Of a stretch of DNA of 64,000 nucleotides, positions 43,305-53,460 are shown piece after piece (the stretch's first letter is position 1; every line of letters begins with the position of its first letter). The notes below the pieces were generated by a model. The model searched no databases, had not been told where the DNA came from, and saw only the letters and a program-made list of their open reading frames with translations. The position numbers and the translations under genes are program-made. Source of the DNA: Phialocephala subalpina (Eukaryota > Ascomycota > Leotiomycetes > Helotiales > Mollisiaceae); the NCBI GenBank assembly GCA_900073065.1, contig FJOG01000007.1:626696-690695 (forward strand). Reading direction: 5' to 3'.

Positions 43305-45149
43305 ATGTCTGCACAATACGACTTCATTATCATTGGAGGAGGCACAGCTGGCCTCGTCCTAGCAAACCGTCTCTCGGAAGACCCCAAAATCCAAGTCATC
43401 GTCCTCGAAGCCGGAGAAAATCACGTCGATAGTCCTACTATTAGAGCGCCTGGTGCTCTAGGTGCTAATTTCGGGGGTCCTGCAGATTGGGCATTCAAGA
43501 CTACGCCTCAGGTACGTCTTAATTGGCCACATCGCCAAGCGCAGCTGATCCGTTACTAGGAACATCTCAACGACAGAGAGATCAACTTGAATCAAGGAAA
43601 GGCGCTTGGGGGCTCAAGTGCAATCAATGCCATGATGTACATTCCTCCATCAAAGAGCGTCATCGACGCTTGGGCCGATCTAGGAAACGAGGGCTGGGAC
43701 TGGGAGACAATGAAACCATACTTCGCCAAGACATACTCCGTAGAAGCATTGCCATCTCCAACAAAAGCGCACCTGGGAGTATCCTGGACCGACAAAACCA
43801 CCTTTGGCCCAATTCAGACATCTCACTCTCGCACAAGAGACAGTCCTCTTCCCAAAGCATGGGACCAAACCTTTGAGAGTATGGGTTTCAAAATGAACGA
43901 CGATCCATTTTCCGGGACAGGAGCTGGTTCCTTTCCTTCATTCACCAGCGTTGATCCCAAGACTGGCGAGCGCAGCTACGCTGCAACCGCGTACTATGTG
44001 CCTGCTGCTGATCGTCCAAACCTCCACGTTATAACCGACATCCTTGTTTCGAAGATCATTCTCGAGAACCAAGGTCCAGACACCGTGGCCACCGGCATTC
44101 AATACCTCGGAGGCTCCCAAACCATCACCATCAAAGCTCTCAAAGAAGTCATCCTCTCCGCCGGCGCTCTCCAATCCCCCAAGATCCTCGAGCTCTCCGG
44201 AATCGGCAACCGCCACCTTCTCGAAAGCCACGGAATCGAAGTCCTAATCGAAAACCCACACGTCGGGGAGAATCTACAAGACCATTTCGTGAGCGCAATC
44301 ACGATCATAGACGAAGATCCCGGAGACGAGAGCTTGCTAGACACCAATCCCACACCACTTGATTCGGCTATGACTTCCTACATCAAGCAGAATCTAGGAC
44401 CATCTACCGTCGAAGGCATATCATCCGTCGCTTTCCTGCCCGTTATAAACCTTCTCGATCCCGAAGGCCAAGCGACACTCAAATTCCTCTTCGAAGCACA
44501 CCCACCAATCTCGGATTCAAATGTACCTCTCGCGGAGAAATACTATACAATCGCACGCAGATGTTTGGAACTCGAAGGCGAGGCATCAGGATCGTTCTTA
44601 AACGCAATCTATAAATCCATCAACCCGTCCGGACCCCCAAAACTACGCTCCACACTCGCGTTCTCACTCTCCCAACCGCTTTCCCGAGGAAGTGTCCACA
44701 TATCTTCCTCAAACCCCATCAACCATCCCATAATCGACCCAAATTATTTCTCTCACCCCCTCGATTTCGGGATTTATTGCCGCCACATGCAATTCCTCGA
44801 AACTCTCGCCCATTCCCCTCCCTTCTCTACCGTCATCTCCTCCCTAAACACCTCTTCAACCAAAGCTCCGCCTGGACATTATTTCGAAGACTTGGAAGTG
44901 GTGAAAGAATACGTCAAGCGAACGGGAACATCAATGTGGCATCCTACAAGTACTTGTGCTATGCTACCCAGAGAAAAAGGGGGCGTGGTTGATAATAGAG
45001 TCAGGGTGTATGGCGTGAGGGGATTGAGGGTATGCGATGCTAGTGTGATGCCCCTCATCACGAGGGGAAATACGCAGGCTACAGTTTATGCGGTAGCAGA
45101 ACGAGCTGCAGACATCGTTAAAGAAGATTGGGGATTTCCTAGAGTGTGA
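43305..45149 (+). CDS. GMC-family FAD oxidoreductase (AA3-like)
   Basis: Exons 43305-43511 and 43560-45149 encode 598 residues. The ADP-binding motif [19 protein letters not shown] is at residues 7-25, followed by [11 protein letters not shown] signature 1 reads [15 protein letters not shown] and signature 2 [15 protein letters not shown]. The catalytic His lies in [13 protein letters not shown], and the second His/Asn position in [16 protein letters not shown]. There is no obvious signal peptide, so the enzyme is probably intracellular. The family includes glucose and choline dehydrogenases, aryl alcohol oxidases and enzymes of secondary pathways. A second GMC gene lies at the right edge. 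The 48-bp intron follows the TTPQ segment and its removal joins TTPQ to EHLNDR, as expected. Confidence 0.93.
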
Positions 45150-45575
45150 GCAGAGTTGAAGAGATAGGGCATGGTTACGTGTACCACCTTTCGTCGAGGA
45201 CGATATGCACAGTTTGTTTGATATCCTTTGAGTCCCTGTTCTTTCTGTCTAAAATTATCTTGATTTCAAGCTATCTTTCACATATTACAGTCTTTTTTCT
45301 CCCATTTCCGCCTTTCTCGCTGCCAATTCCGCGAGCTGTTGCGCTATCACGTGCGCCGTCCCAGATTTCGATCCGAACCGACTCCAACGACCATAAAATC
45401 ACGACCATCCATGTTCTTCCCCAGAACCAAACACATGAAACAACACACACACGAGACAGCCACGAATATTCCACAAAACATCACTAAACCACAAACATCC
45501 TGGGCTCCCTCGAAACAAGAACACCCAAAGTACAAATGAAAGACGAAAACCTCATAACTCAACAAATTCAACAAA
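45150..45575. other. Intergenic
   Basis: Short region between two plus-strand genes; contains a CACGTG-like TCACGTGC at 45348-45355. No gene is supported. Confidence 0.45.
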
Positions 45576-46235
45576 ATGGCAATCTTCAGCGCACCACCCC
45601 AATACTCATCTCTGCACCGTACCACAGAAACAACTACCACCACCACCACTACCAAAAACGATAATAAAGAAATGGAGATCCAAACATTGCGCAAACAACA
45701 ACTCCAAGAATTGAGCACAAAACAAGAACGACAAGCACAAAAAGCAAAAACAGAAATGTTCGACACGCTAAACACCACCATCTCAACAGCCATCGCTTCC
45801 TCCAACGCCCTCCTACCCATACCCAACAGTAAAGAAATGGGCGCAAAATCCTGGAGCAAAGCTGAACTTGCGCTCGCCGGCTTACCGCAAGAGCTGTACC
45901 ACCAAACTCTGCAGACGCTTCGTAATCTGTACCTCAACCAAAACCTAGGAGGAAAAGAAGACGAAATCGCAGAAGCACTGGCGTTGAGAATTTTCGGCGG
46001 AACGTTAAGAACGAGGAGTATGCAGAGATGGATGAAAGATACGGATGGTTGGTGGATGGAGATTTTTGGGTGGTTGTTTGGTGATGAGATTGAGGACGTT
46101 AAGAAGGCATACGCAGAGAGGAGGGAAAGAGAAGAAGCAGAAGAGGAGGGATGGGTGGTTGTTGGTTGGCGTGGGGAAGAGGCTAGGAGTGACGGTGAGG
46201 CGAGGGTTTGGAGAGAGTTGGAGGTTATTTTATAG
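45576..46235 (+). CDS. Uncharacterised 219-residue protein
   Basis: One exon from MAIFSAPPQYSSLHRTT to WRELEVIL. Residues 17-26 are a threonine run, and residues 30-60 are a charged helical stretch (KEMEIQTLRKQQLQELSTKQ). The centre contains KSWSKAELALAGLPQELY and the Trp-rich MQRWMKDTDGWWMEIFGWLF; the end is strongly acidic. No signal peptide or membrane helix is evident. I do not recognise the family. The consistent composition and full-length open frame support a real gene, but expression is not shown. Confidence 0.6.
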   Translation: MAIFSAPPQYSSLHRTTETTTTTTTTKNDNKEMEIQTLRKQQLQELSTKQERQAQKAKTEMFDTLNTTISTAIASSNALLPIPNSKEMGAKSWSKAELALAGLPQELYHQTLQTLRNLYLNQNLGGKEDEIAEALALRIFGGTLRTRSMQRWMKDTDGWWMEIFGWLFGDEIEDVKKAYAERREREEAEEEGWVVVGWRGEEARSDGEARVWRELEVIL

Positions 46236-47048
46236 TGTTAAATGAAAGGGATTTAATGATGTGCGTTTCTTAGACTTGGTTGTGATCTTGAGTGAAGAGT
46301 GGTTGGGGGTATGTTGCTATCAGGAAGCGAGCCCTCAAACTATTCCTTGATCTCTCGACTTTCCGACATCTTGTCGCAGCCCTTTTCAGTCTAGAATCAA
46401 AAGATGCTCAAGCACCAGAAATCCAGTAATTCAAATAACAAGTGCGCAACATATTATCTTGCAGTGCGACCTTCACTTGTCACAAAATCCATTATATAAA
46501 TGAAATTGCTGCGCGCTGAAGCCCAGTGCGTTTAGCGAGGGGAGTATCTGACCCCGCACGTTGAAGCTCCCCATCACAATGAGAAATCGACTTATTATAA
46601 TGGTACCAGTACTGTTCGGAAATCCTGCTTTTTAGATATAAAGTTCCATGGAATTATATGTATCCTTTGAAATCATGTTTAGAGGGTAGTATTGCGCATA
46701 AAAAGTAAGTAAGGTCGAATGAGATTTTAGTTGGATCTGATATGATGGGGAGCTTGGGGCTGAGCTGCAAGGTTGTTGTCTTATTCAGCCAAGGCAGCCT
46801 CGACGAGGGTCGTGGCCTATTCTCATAGCGAAAGGGCTTTTCGAGGAAGTATACACGAGGATATGATAGGGCTGTTGATGACGCAGCGCTAGGCCCCAAT
46901 TTGGGTCTCCAGAGAACCAAGAAGTAATTGAATAAATACATGGGATTCCTCAAAACCCATTTCAAATACCCGATTACCTTCCAAAAACCGTTGACCAACA
47001 TCCTACTGTCCTCGAAGGCTTGTTGCACGGCCCTCACTCGCACTGCTT
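46236..47048. other. Intergenic
   Basis: No supported gene. A minus-strand open frame at 46654-47043 has a few protein-like words but no start or domain I can recognise. Confidence 0.4.
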
Positions 47049-47428
47049 CTAAAATTCAAACCCACCCGCAAGGCCCATAACCCCATACGGATCATACTTC
47101 TCCTGAATCGCCCCCAACCTCGACGCATTCGCCTCTCCATAAAGTTGCGCCCACCATACGTATCCAAAACATAATTCGTATACGCCGGCGCATCAGTAAA
47201 GATACCCTCCTCCTTTGCAACCTCCGTCAAATGATCAATACTCTGCTGCATAATCTCTCTCCAAAACGCATCTTCAGACTCCAATGTCCAAGCAAAGTAC
47301 AAATTGAGCGGTAAAGGTGAGTCGACGTGAGGGAACGCGGAATTGATTGCGAATTTATCGTAGTCGAGGAAGGGTTCGAGGTCATAGGAGAGGAGAGTAC
47401 CTCCGTGGAAGACAGCGAGATGCTCTTA
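47049..47428 (-). pseudogene. C-terminal remnant of a berberine-bridge-type FAD oxidase
   Basis: Reading leftwards, the frame gives VFHGGTLLSYDLEPFLDYDK, SPLPLNLYFAWTLESEDAFW, LTEVAKEEGIFTDAPAYTNY and then, one frame over, AQLYGEANASRLGAIQEKYD and GVMGLAGGFEF before a stop at 47049. This is the usual C-terminus of secreted BBE-like oxidases (FAD_binding_4/BBE). The frame change near 47149-47153 requires one missing base. The upstream edge meets in-frame TAA and TAG at once, so no start or splice site connects it to a 5' part. The matching N-terminal part lies at 48136-48500. Confidence 0.75.
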
Positions 47429-47874
47429 CTACGGGCGGGGGAAGCACCGATCGGCGCAAATGTAGGAAGTTGGGCTAGCGGTGTGGGTGACTGTGATGGT
47501 GACTGGAGTAGGATCTGTCTTGGTGCCTGGGCGTTTTGGGAATAGCTTGTCGCAAATGTCTTGCAAGAAGAAGGTGATGAAGAGGCAGGCGGCTAATATG
47601 AAGTTTTTGATCCATCCCACAGCGAATTGAACTTTGCGGTGATACCGTCTAGAGAACTGTGGCTGGGGGATTGGCGGTTGATCAAGGCATGGAGACGTGC
47701 GTCGATAGTGGCTTACCAGACGGTATTCCAATCCAACTCCCCTTCAGCGGCCGGAGTGATCTTGCAGACGAGATAGCCAGCAAAGAAGGATGTAAGAGTG
47801 GCTTGAGAGAGCCAGAACACGAACACCTTTATAAAGTATTCGCACAGAACTTTCTCCCTCGGAATTAGACCCAT
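47429..47874 (-). CDS. Possible small two-helix membrane protein, splicing unresolved
   Basis: An ATG at 47874 opens MGLIPREKVLCEYFIKVFVF, with one hydrophobic segment (VFVFWLSQATLTSFFAGYLV), to a GTAAGC donor at 47716. Downstream, in another frame ending at 47429, is VQFAVGWIKNFILAACLFIT, a second hydrophobic segment, then KRPGTKTDPTPVTITVTHTA and a Cys-containing end. Joining them at the nearest acceptor (before 47648) creates a TGA, so the exact structure is unclear. No family is recognised. The reading frames sit exactly between the two halves of a broken oxidase gene. Confidence 0.3.
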
Positions 47875-48135
47875 TGTTTAGGTAGAGAGATTGTAAGTGA
47901 CGTCCTTGAAGGCGATAACGTGAACAAGAGCCTGTATGCGAGGCGTGGTAGGTGAAGCTTGACGAGGAGATCAATGATTGCAGATGACAGAAACATCACT
48001 GCTCAGAACTGGATGCTGCGCCCCGGTCGACTCATCGTGGTTGCTGATTCTGTAATAATAGTGAGATGAATGTCTTAAGGAAAGAGAAAATCAGTGTGGG
48101 CGAACCTTATCTTAGCGTACCATGCTACTGCTTAC

Positions 48136-48500
48136 ATTTCCAGAGCCAACCTCGGCTGTCTTCTTGTCTGACGAAAGGGTAATCTGTTTCGTCCTGACCA
48201 AAGAGATGAAGATACCACTGGTGCTTGAGAAGTAGGGGTTTGAGCATGTCCGCCAGATTTGATGGCAAAGGGAATCCACGTTCTCCCTACAATCCGCATC
48301 ACATTTGAGATGGTACCGGGAGTAGCAACCTCAACGACACAAGTTGGAGTCTGCGAGGAAGATGTGGTACTGAGTTGAGTTTGTGGCATGGTTTCGAAGC
48401 TAGCGTGAAGTTGGAGTTGAGTGGAGTTGGATATATTGCCCCTCTCCTTTGTTGGGGAAATCTCGCTTAGCACTTTTAGGGGTGCCGAGCCGACTCGCAA
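48136..48500 (-). pseudogene. N-terminal remnant of a berberine-bridge-type FAD oxidase
   Basis: The frame reads CVVEVATPGTISNVMRIVG and WIPFAIKSGGHAQTP, the start of the FAD-binding domain, then shifts one base near 48230-48237 and continues SSTSGIFISLVRTKQITLSS and KTAEVGSGN to a GTAAGC donor at 48135. The usual continuation (GGGYSWLTNxYG region and the whole centre) is absent from the next 700 bp. I see no ATG with a signal peptide upstream in frame. The remnant and that at 47049-47428 are probably the ends of one gene. Confidence 0.72.
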
Positions 48501-49198
48501 GAATCTGAACGCCAACACCACCATGTCATCGCATGAAAAGATATCTAAAATTGGTAGGAGGCTTTCCTGGTTCCTGCTACTGAAGCATGGCAATATGGCT
48601 CATCAGCATCTGCCGAGAAGATGTTGAGTCCGGAGAAATCTGCCATGCTGCTTCCCCACATTCACAAGCTTGATGGCCCGCTATTTAGGGTATGTCCCGA
48701 GGAACGCAGGGGGCAATCCCGCAGATCACCACTCGGGAAACTTAATCCGCATCAACTCGGTATTGATATTCAGGGGTGATATTCAGGAATGCTATGGTAA
48801 GTTTGGCTAGCGCGCTGCTACTTTCGTACTCGGATTATAAGGAAAAATATGGTCGCTGCAAACTTCACTTACAGAGGACTGATCTTGACCGCGGCCCTGC
48901 AAGGTTTGGAGAGACGCAGGTCACTTCATCTGATCGCAAGAAATCACTTGCTGGGTACATTCAAAGAGACTCAATCGACATTCGGCCAACGATAACTTCC
49001 ATGTGATGAGATACTGAGGGGTAAGGAGATGTGTACTCTCGGGAAGAATCTTGTGATAAGCCGAAGGACATGAGTATTAATTGTTCCTGCTCCTCTCGTC
49101 CGTTGCTGCTTGATAATTGTGGTCTTCTGCAAACACTTCAAGCTCTTCTAGTGCTTCTCTAGGTCACTGTCACATTTTTTCACTAGATCAACTTCAAG
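48501..49198. other. Intergenic
   Basis: Upstream region of the lipase gene; no coding signal recognised beyond the decayed oxidase 5' end. Confidence 0.45.
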
Positions 49199-50434
49199 AT
49201 GAGACTACTTTCAGGAGTCGTAGGCTGCGCGTTGCTGCAATCCGTTTGCGTGATGGCAGTCCCGGTCAGCCACAACCTTTCCCCAAGAGCTACTCCACTC
49301 CCACCTACTGAAGACCCTTTCTACATACCTCCAACAGGACTGGAAGACTCTAGTCCTGGAACAATTCTCCGTTCCAGGTCCCTCGGCGAACTTACATTGC
49401 AAGGTGTTGTTCCCTACACATCCAAAGCTGCCTATCAGCTTATGTTTCGAACGACGGACAGTCTCGGCAATGCTTCCGCAGCAGTCACCACCATCATCGT
49501 TCCCGAAAACGCCAATCTTTCGAGAGTTCTTTCCTATCAATTCGCTGAGGACTCAGCTTGGGCCAACTGTGCACCATCCTATGTTGTCCAGCTTGGCTCC
49601 ATTGGCGAGGCCATCTTCCTCATCTCAGCTTTGGATCAAGGCTGGATTGTGAATCTTCCTGATTATGAAGGTCTTCAATCAGCATTCACGTCTGGCATCC
49701 AAGCAGGCCAAGCAACACTCGACTCTGTCCGTGCCGCCCTTGCATCTGAAGACTTGACTACCATTTCCCCTACAGCGGAGTACCAGATGTGGGGCTATTC
49801 AGGAGGATCTTTAGCTTCGGAATGGGCAGCAGAGCTCCAGCCTACTTACGCCCCAGAGCTGAACTTCAAGGGTGTTGCTCTCGGTGGTCTGGTGCCAAAT
49901 ATCACGTCTGTTTTGTTCACCATCAACGGGGGTCTCTCTGCTGGTCTAATTCCTGCTGGTATTCTTGGCCTTGGAAATGCTTATCCCGAATTGGAAGCAT
50001 ACATCGATGAACACCTCTTCCCCGCGAACGCTTCAACCTTCAAGAAAGCGCTCACACAATGCTTGGCGGACGATGTTACCACTTACGCGGGTCAAGACTT
50101 GTTCTCATACTTTGACGAGGGAGAAGCAACAATCATGACATCCATTCCACAGTCTGTTCTTGCCGCCACAGGACAGATGGGTACGCATGGAACTCCACAG
50201 ATGCCGGTATATGTGTATAAAGCTGTAGGAGATGAGATTTCTCCTGTTGCGGATACGGACGCCCTCGTCACTAAACTTTGTGCGCAAGGTGCCAATATCC
50301 AATATGTTAGAGATTGGATTGGAGAGCATGCTACTGAGGAGATCACTGGCTATGGTGGCGCTCTCGGGTTTTTGGAGGACAGGTTCAATGGCGTCCCTGT
50401 AACTCCCGGGTGTACTACGGCAAATGTCTTGTGA
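49199..50434 (+). CDS. Secretory lipase (LIP family)
   Basis: A single exon encodes 411 residues. A signal peptide MRLLSGVVGCALLQSVCVMA is followed by VPVSHNLSPRA. The mature protein has FYIPPTGLEDSSPGTILRSR, a near-universal start of this family, then AYQLMFRTTDSLGN and the nucleophile elbow QMWGYSGGSLASEWAAE. The acid and His are expected in the VYKAVGDEISP and the EHATEEITGYG segments, both present. Cys pairs are in place. Members are secreted alpha/beta hydrolases related to Candida antarctica lipase A and secreted yeast LIP enzymes, acting on acylglycerols and other esters. Nothing suggests a broken gene. Confidence 0.92.
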   Translation: MRLLSGVVGCALLQSVCVMAVPVSHNLSPRATPLPPTEDPFYIPPTGLEDSSPGTILRSRSLGELTLQGVVPYTSKAAYQLMFRTTDSLGNASAAVTTIIVPENANLSRVLSYQFAEDSAWANCAPSYVVQLGSIGEAIFLISALDQGWIVNLPDYEGLQSAFTSGIQAGQATLDSVRAALASEDLTTISPTAEYQMWGYSGGSLASEWAAELQPTYAPELNFKGVALGGLVPNITSVLFTINGGLSAGLIPAGILGLGNAYPELEAYIDEHLFPANASTFKKALTQCLADDVTTYAGQDLFSYFDEGEATIMTSIPQSVLAATGQMGTHGTPQMPVYVYKAVGDEISPVADTDALVTKLCAQGANIQYVRDWIGEHATEEITGYGGALGFLEDRFNGVPVTPGCTTANVL

Positions 50435-50648
50435 TACTCTTATTGGGCCGGGACTTTTATACCTTGGAACGGAGGTTGTGGATGCACTGCTGGCCATCTT
50501 GGAGCTTCCTGTTGGTGATTACGTTGACTGAGACTAGTTTGGAACTTGGAAGTTAATTTCAAGATAATCTCTCAATTTTTGAGACATCCGACGTGACCTT
50601 AACGAAATGTTGACAACAACTTGAACAAGGGAAGTGTCCCACATGACT

Positions 50649-51483
50649 TCAGAATTTCTCTCCCGCCGCTCTTCTCAGAAAGTCTGCCGTCTCGTCTGTC
50701 TTACTTAAAAATGGACTATGCCCACTTTTGATTCTCTCAGCCGTCATATCTGCACCCTCGTCCTGACACTTCTTCACCATGGCCTCTTGCACGAAAGGAG
50801 GAAGCGCATTGTCATCCTCACAAATCAAATAGCTGCTCGGGATAGTTCTCCAAGCTACTGTTTTTGTTCCGTTGAACTTCGTTGCGTAAGAATGGGGTAG
50901 AAGTTGTGATGCCCAGTGCGCTCGTTGTTCCTCCGGAAGGTCATTGTAGAAAAGATTCTCAGCCCCTTTGACTTTGACCCATGGTTTCTGTGCAAGGTCA
51001 GTACTCATACCTGGTTTTAACAGTATCATTTGAATGTCCTAGAGCTGATTGATGGATAGAAAAGTGCACCTGTACATCATAAAACTCCGGCTCGTGCCCT
51101 CCGAAAGCCTCAATCAGACTAACATTCTCAACTGGACAAAACGCAGCCAAATACGCAATCCTTACGACTCCATTCTTCTTGCCCTTTTTCTCACGTTGAA
51201 TCTTTCCTAGTCCATCTAATCCTCCACCCGCGATCAACCCAGACCAGCTATGAGCTACAACCATGACATCCTCCCCGAAATCAAGGTATTTGGTCACGAC
51301 TTGATGCAGGACATCAAGGTCTTTTTGTAGGGAAGGAACGGCTTCGATTTGATTTGTTGCTTGAAGAGATAGTGGGTAGCATTTGTAGCCGTAAGTACTG
51401 AGTTTGTTTACCAGAGGGTTGAAGACGGTAGGAGGGTGCCATGCGCCCGGGAGGAGGATGATCCTTGGCTTGGAAGAAGTCAT
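50649..51483 (-). CDS. Alpha/beta hydrolase (AB_hydrolase_6 type)
   Basis: Exons 51070-51483 and 50649-51038 encode 267 residues starting MTSSKPRIILLPGAWHPP. The oxyanion strand is ILLPGAWHPPTVF, the nucleophile elbow VMVVAHSWSGLIAGGG, the acid probably in YLICEDDNALPP and the His in IKSGHSPFLSKTDETADFL, which together give a complete triad. The 31-bp stretch 51039-51069 between GTGCAC and CTAG is removed to join YDVQ to DIQM; it is very short for an intron, so the joint is less certain than the ends. Such proteins hydrolyse small esters or lactones. The gene is convergent with the lipase gene. Confidence 0.8.
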
Positions 51484-52127
51484 ATTCGGGGATCCTTTTC
51501 GATTTCGTTCCAAGTTAGAGATGATGTAGGTTTGTAAGACAGATTAAAGAGGTATCCACAGCGAGGGATTATAAGGCAATGGAAGAGCTGCCACATTCGG
51601 ATCGAGATATAATCCTCCTGGTGATCGTCGCTGCTAGATGCTGGGCTGATGCCACCTGACATAACGGGTACGCTGTATCTGGTTTACTGCTTACATATTT
51701 GAGCTTCCTGCGAGCTGCTAGTTAGAACCGAGGAAATACTTAAAAGTGTATCTTATTTTCATACCTGTATGCTGTACTAATTATAGTATTTCGTCCATAT
51801 TTCTCGTCCAAATACCTCAATCGATACTGAAGCGGGGTAATTAGCGGGGCCAAATTTCAGGGGCTCGCTACATTAAGTTCCCGTCTGAGACATTGCGACC
51901 TCCTCCTTCGACAAACTCCGACAGGTCGGTCTTCTACAGCTTCAACTCGATTGCAAGCCTACTTGCGAGCTTCCTTGCGGCCCCGATGGATCTAAAGCCA
52001 TCTGCGAGGACCGTATCTGCGCTGGAAATGCTTCGAATTGCTTGAATTCGGTCGCGACGCGTCGCGAAGCTGGCAGCTCCATGCTGTGGATACCGGTACT
52101 GCACGTATTCCCACTCTCTTTCCATGC
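51484..52127. other. Intergenic, possibly with a 3' exon of the next gene
   Basis: Mostly non-coding. A minus-strand segment at 51934-52026 (ADTVLADGFRSIGAARKLAS, stop at 51934) could be a last exon of the gene at 52128-52850, using a GTGAGC donor at about 52130 and a CCAG acceptor. Confidence 0.35.
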
Positions 52128-52850
52128 TCACGAAGCTCTCTTTGTGCCAGATATCTGTGAGGTCTGCGAGGTCGAGACCGTTTCAACAGTCCAAATACTG
52201 ATTTTGCTGAGCAGAACCTCATCGACCGAGCTGCTTGGGACATTGTTGATCGCAACCGACGCGACAAAACTCGCCAGGTATTCCGCATACGAACTGCTTA
52301 AGATGCTCCAGGAAGGCACAGGACTCTGCGACAGAGATGTTGAAGATACGACCGCTGTATATTTCGAGGAAATAGATATCGCTGGTTTCCAGCTTCTGGG
52401 CTCTATCGATACAGGATGTGCTGTAGATGTCGCGAGGATCATAAGCGTCGACGCAATAAAGGAGAGTGACAAGTCCTTGGTAGTGGAGGTCGTACTCTCA
52501 CTGCCACTACTTTCTATGGTGCTTGTAACCTGAATCGCCGATTGGGGCATCGCATCGTAGCATTGAAGACAGGTCGTCGCTGTGTCAAAGGCCCAAACGA
52601 ACATTTCATGGTCGTGACATCCTGTGGTTACCATCGTACACAATATATCCAAAGCTGTTGTGAAGTATTCGGGAATCTTTGGATACGGCATACTTGTTGG
52701 AGATGTGCTTGAAAGACGAATCGAGTCCGGCGGAGGTATTATGACGGATACCAACGATGCTGAGTATACACTTCTGCAACTCATTATCAGGAGCGCGGCT
52801 GTAACTCGAAAATTCATCATAGTTCCGAGTTGTGCTAGTCCTCTTCGCAT
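52128..52850 (-). CDS. Possible secreted Ser/Thr-rich protein
   Basis: An ATG at 52850, or better at 52820 (MMNFRVTAALLIMSCRSVYS), opens a frame that ends at 52128. The second start gives a good signal peptide. The following part has YFTTALDILCTMVTTGCHDH and TTCLQCYDAMPQ, four to five Cys in a plausible disulphide pattern, then a long S/T-rich region (SSGSESTTSTTKD, SSTSLSQSPVPSWS). This looks like a small cell-wall or secreted protein. No known domain is recognised. The opposite strand also has a long open frame (52042-52533), so the call is weak. The stop of the next gene lies only 8 bp upstream. Confidence 0.4.
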   Translation of the reverse strand: MRRGLAQLGTMMNFRVTAALLIMSCRSVYSASLVSVIIPPPDSIRLSSTSPTSMPYPKIPEYFTTALDILCTMVTTGCHDHEMFVWAFDTATTCLQCYDAMPQSAIQVTSTIESSGSESTTSTTKDLSLSFIASTLMILATSTAHPVSIEPRSWKPAISISSKYTAVVSSTSLSQSPVPSWSILSSSYAEYLASFVASVAINNVPSSSVDEVLLSKISIWTVETVSTSQTSQISGTKRAS

Positions 52851-52858
52851 GGAACCTT

Positions 52859-53304
52859 TCAGTGTTCATGATCAAGGTCAATGGAAGTCATGATAGCTTG
52901 AAGTCGTTCATAAGGCTGTGGGAGTATTAAAAGCCCAAGAGAAACCACCTCCGACTCAAGCTCCAAGGCATTTTTCTCTCGCAGATAGGAAATGACTAGG
53001 TTCTCGTGGTGGTTGTGATATGCAGGTATGCCTCGCACTACCCAGCTTGTACCCAAATTACTAATCACAGCAGCTGAGAGTTAGCTGTATTCAGCTATGT
53101 AAGTTACATACGATACTGAACGAGGCTGCCAACTTCAACCATGGTCCCACACAAGACGGGCTTGGATGCTAACCCCGCTATTCCCCAGTGAAACTTCTCG
53201 AAAGGATTCAGTATCGTAGGAGTAGGAGGAGTGTAAATACCCTCCATCTGAATTGGGTCTTTTGTCATCATATTTTTGTCTCTGATACCAAATCGCCCGT
53301 ACAT
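52859..53304 (-). CDS. Uncharacterised 135-residue protein
   Basis: Exons 53112-53304 and 52859-53073, joined across a 38-bp GTATGT..TCTCAG intron with a GCTAAC branch, give 135 residues from MYGRFGIRDKNMMTKDP. The middle reads FHWGIAGLASKPVLCGTMVE, then across the splice VQYPAVISNLGTSWVVRGIP and HHENLVISYLREKNALELES. The length is an exact codon multiple and the splice signals are good. No family is recognised. It could be the 3' part of a longer gene whose 5' exons are not seen. Confidence 0.45.
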
Positions 53305-53460
53305 ACTTTCAAGGTGGTCTTCGCATGGCACGATGGATCTGCGCGAAGAACATGCTTCCTTCCTCTCCACGATCACATTTCACCCAAATAGCCTCAACGA
53401 ATCTGAATTGACTCTTGGTGTCCCCGGATTACATCAGAGTGGACCTGTCCAATCTCCAGC

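Noticed and set aside
46654..47043. A 129-codon minus-strand frame next to the oxidase remnant
   Set aside because: No ATG at a suitable place and no recognisable domain; probably readthrough beyond the oxidase stop in another frame.
52042..52533. A 163-codon plus-strand frame
   Set aside because: It lies opposite the S/T-rich minus-strand frame and looks like its complement; the minus strand has the better signal peptide and Cys pattern.
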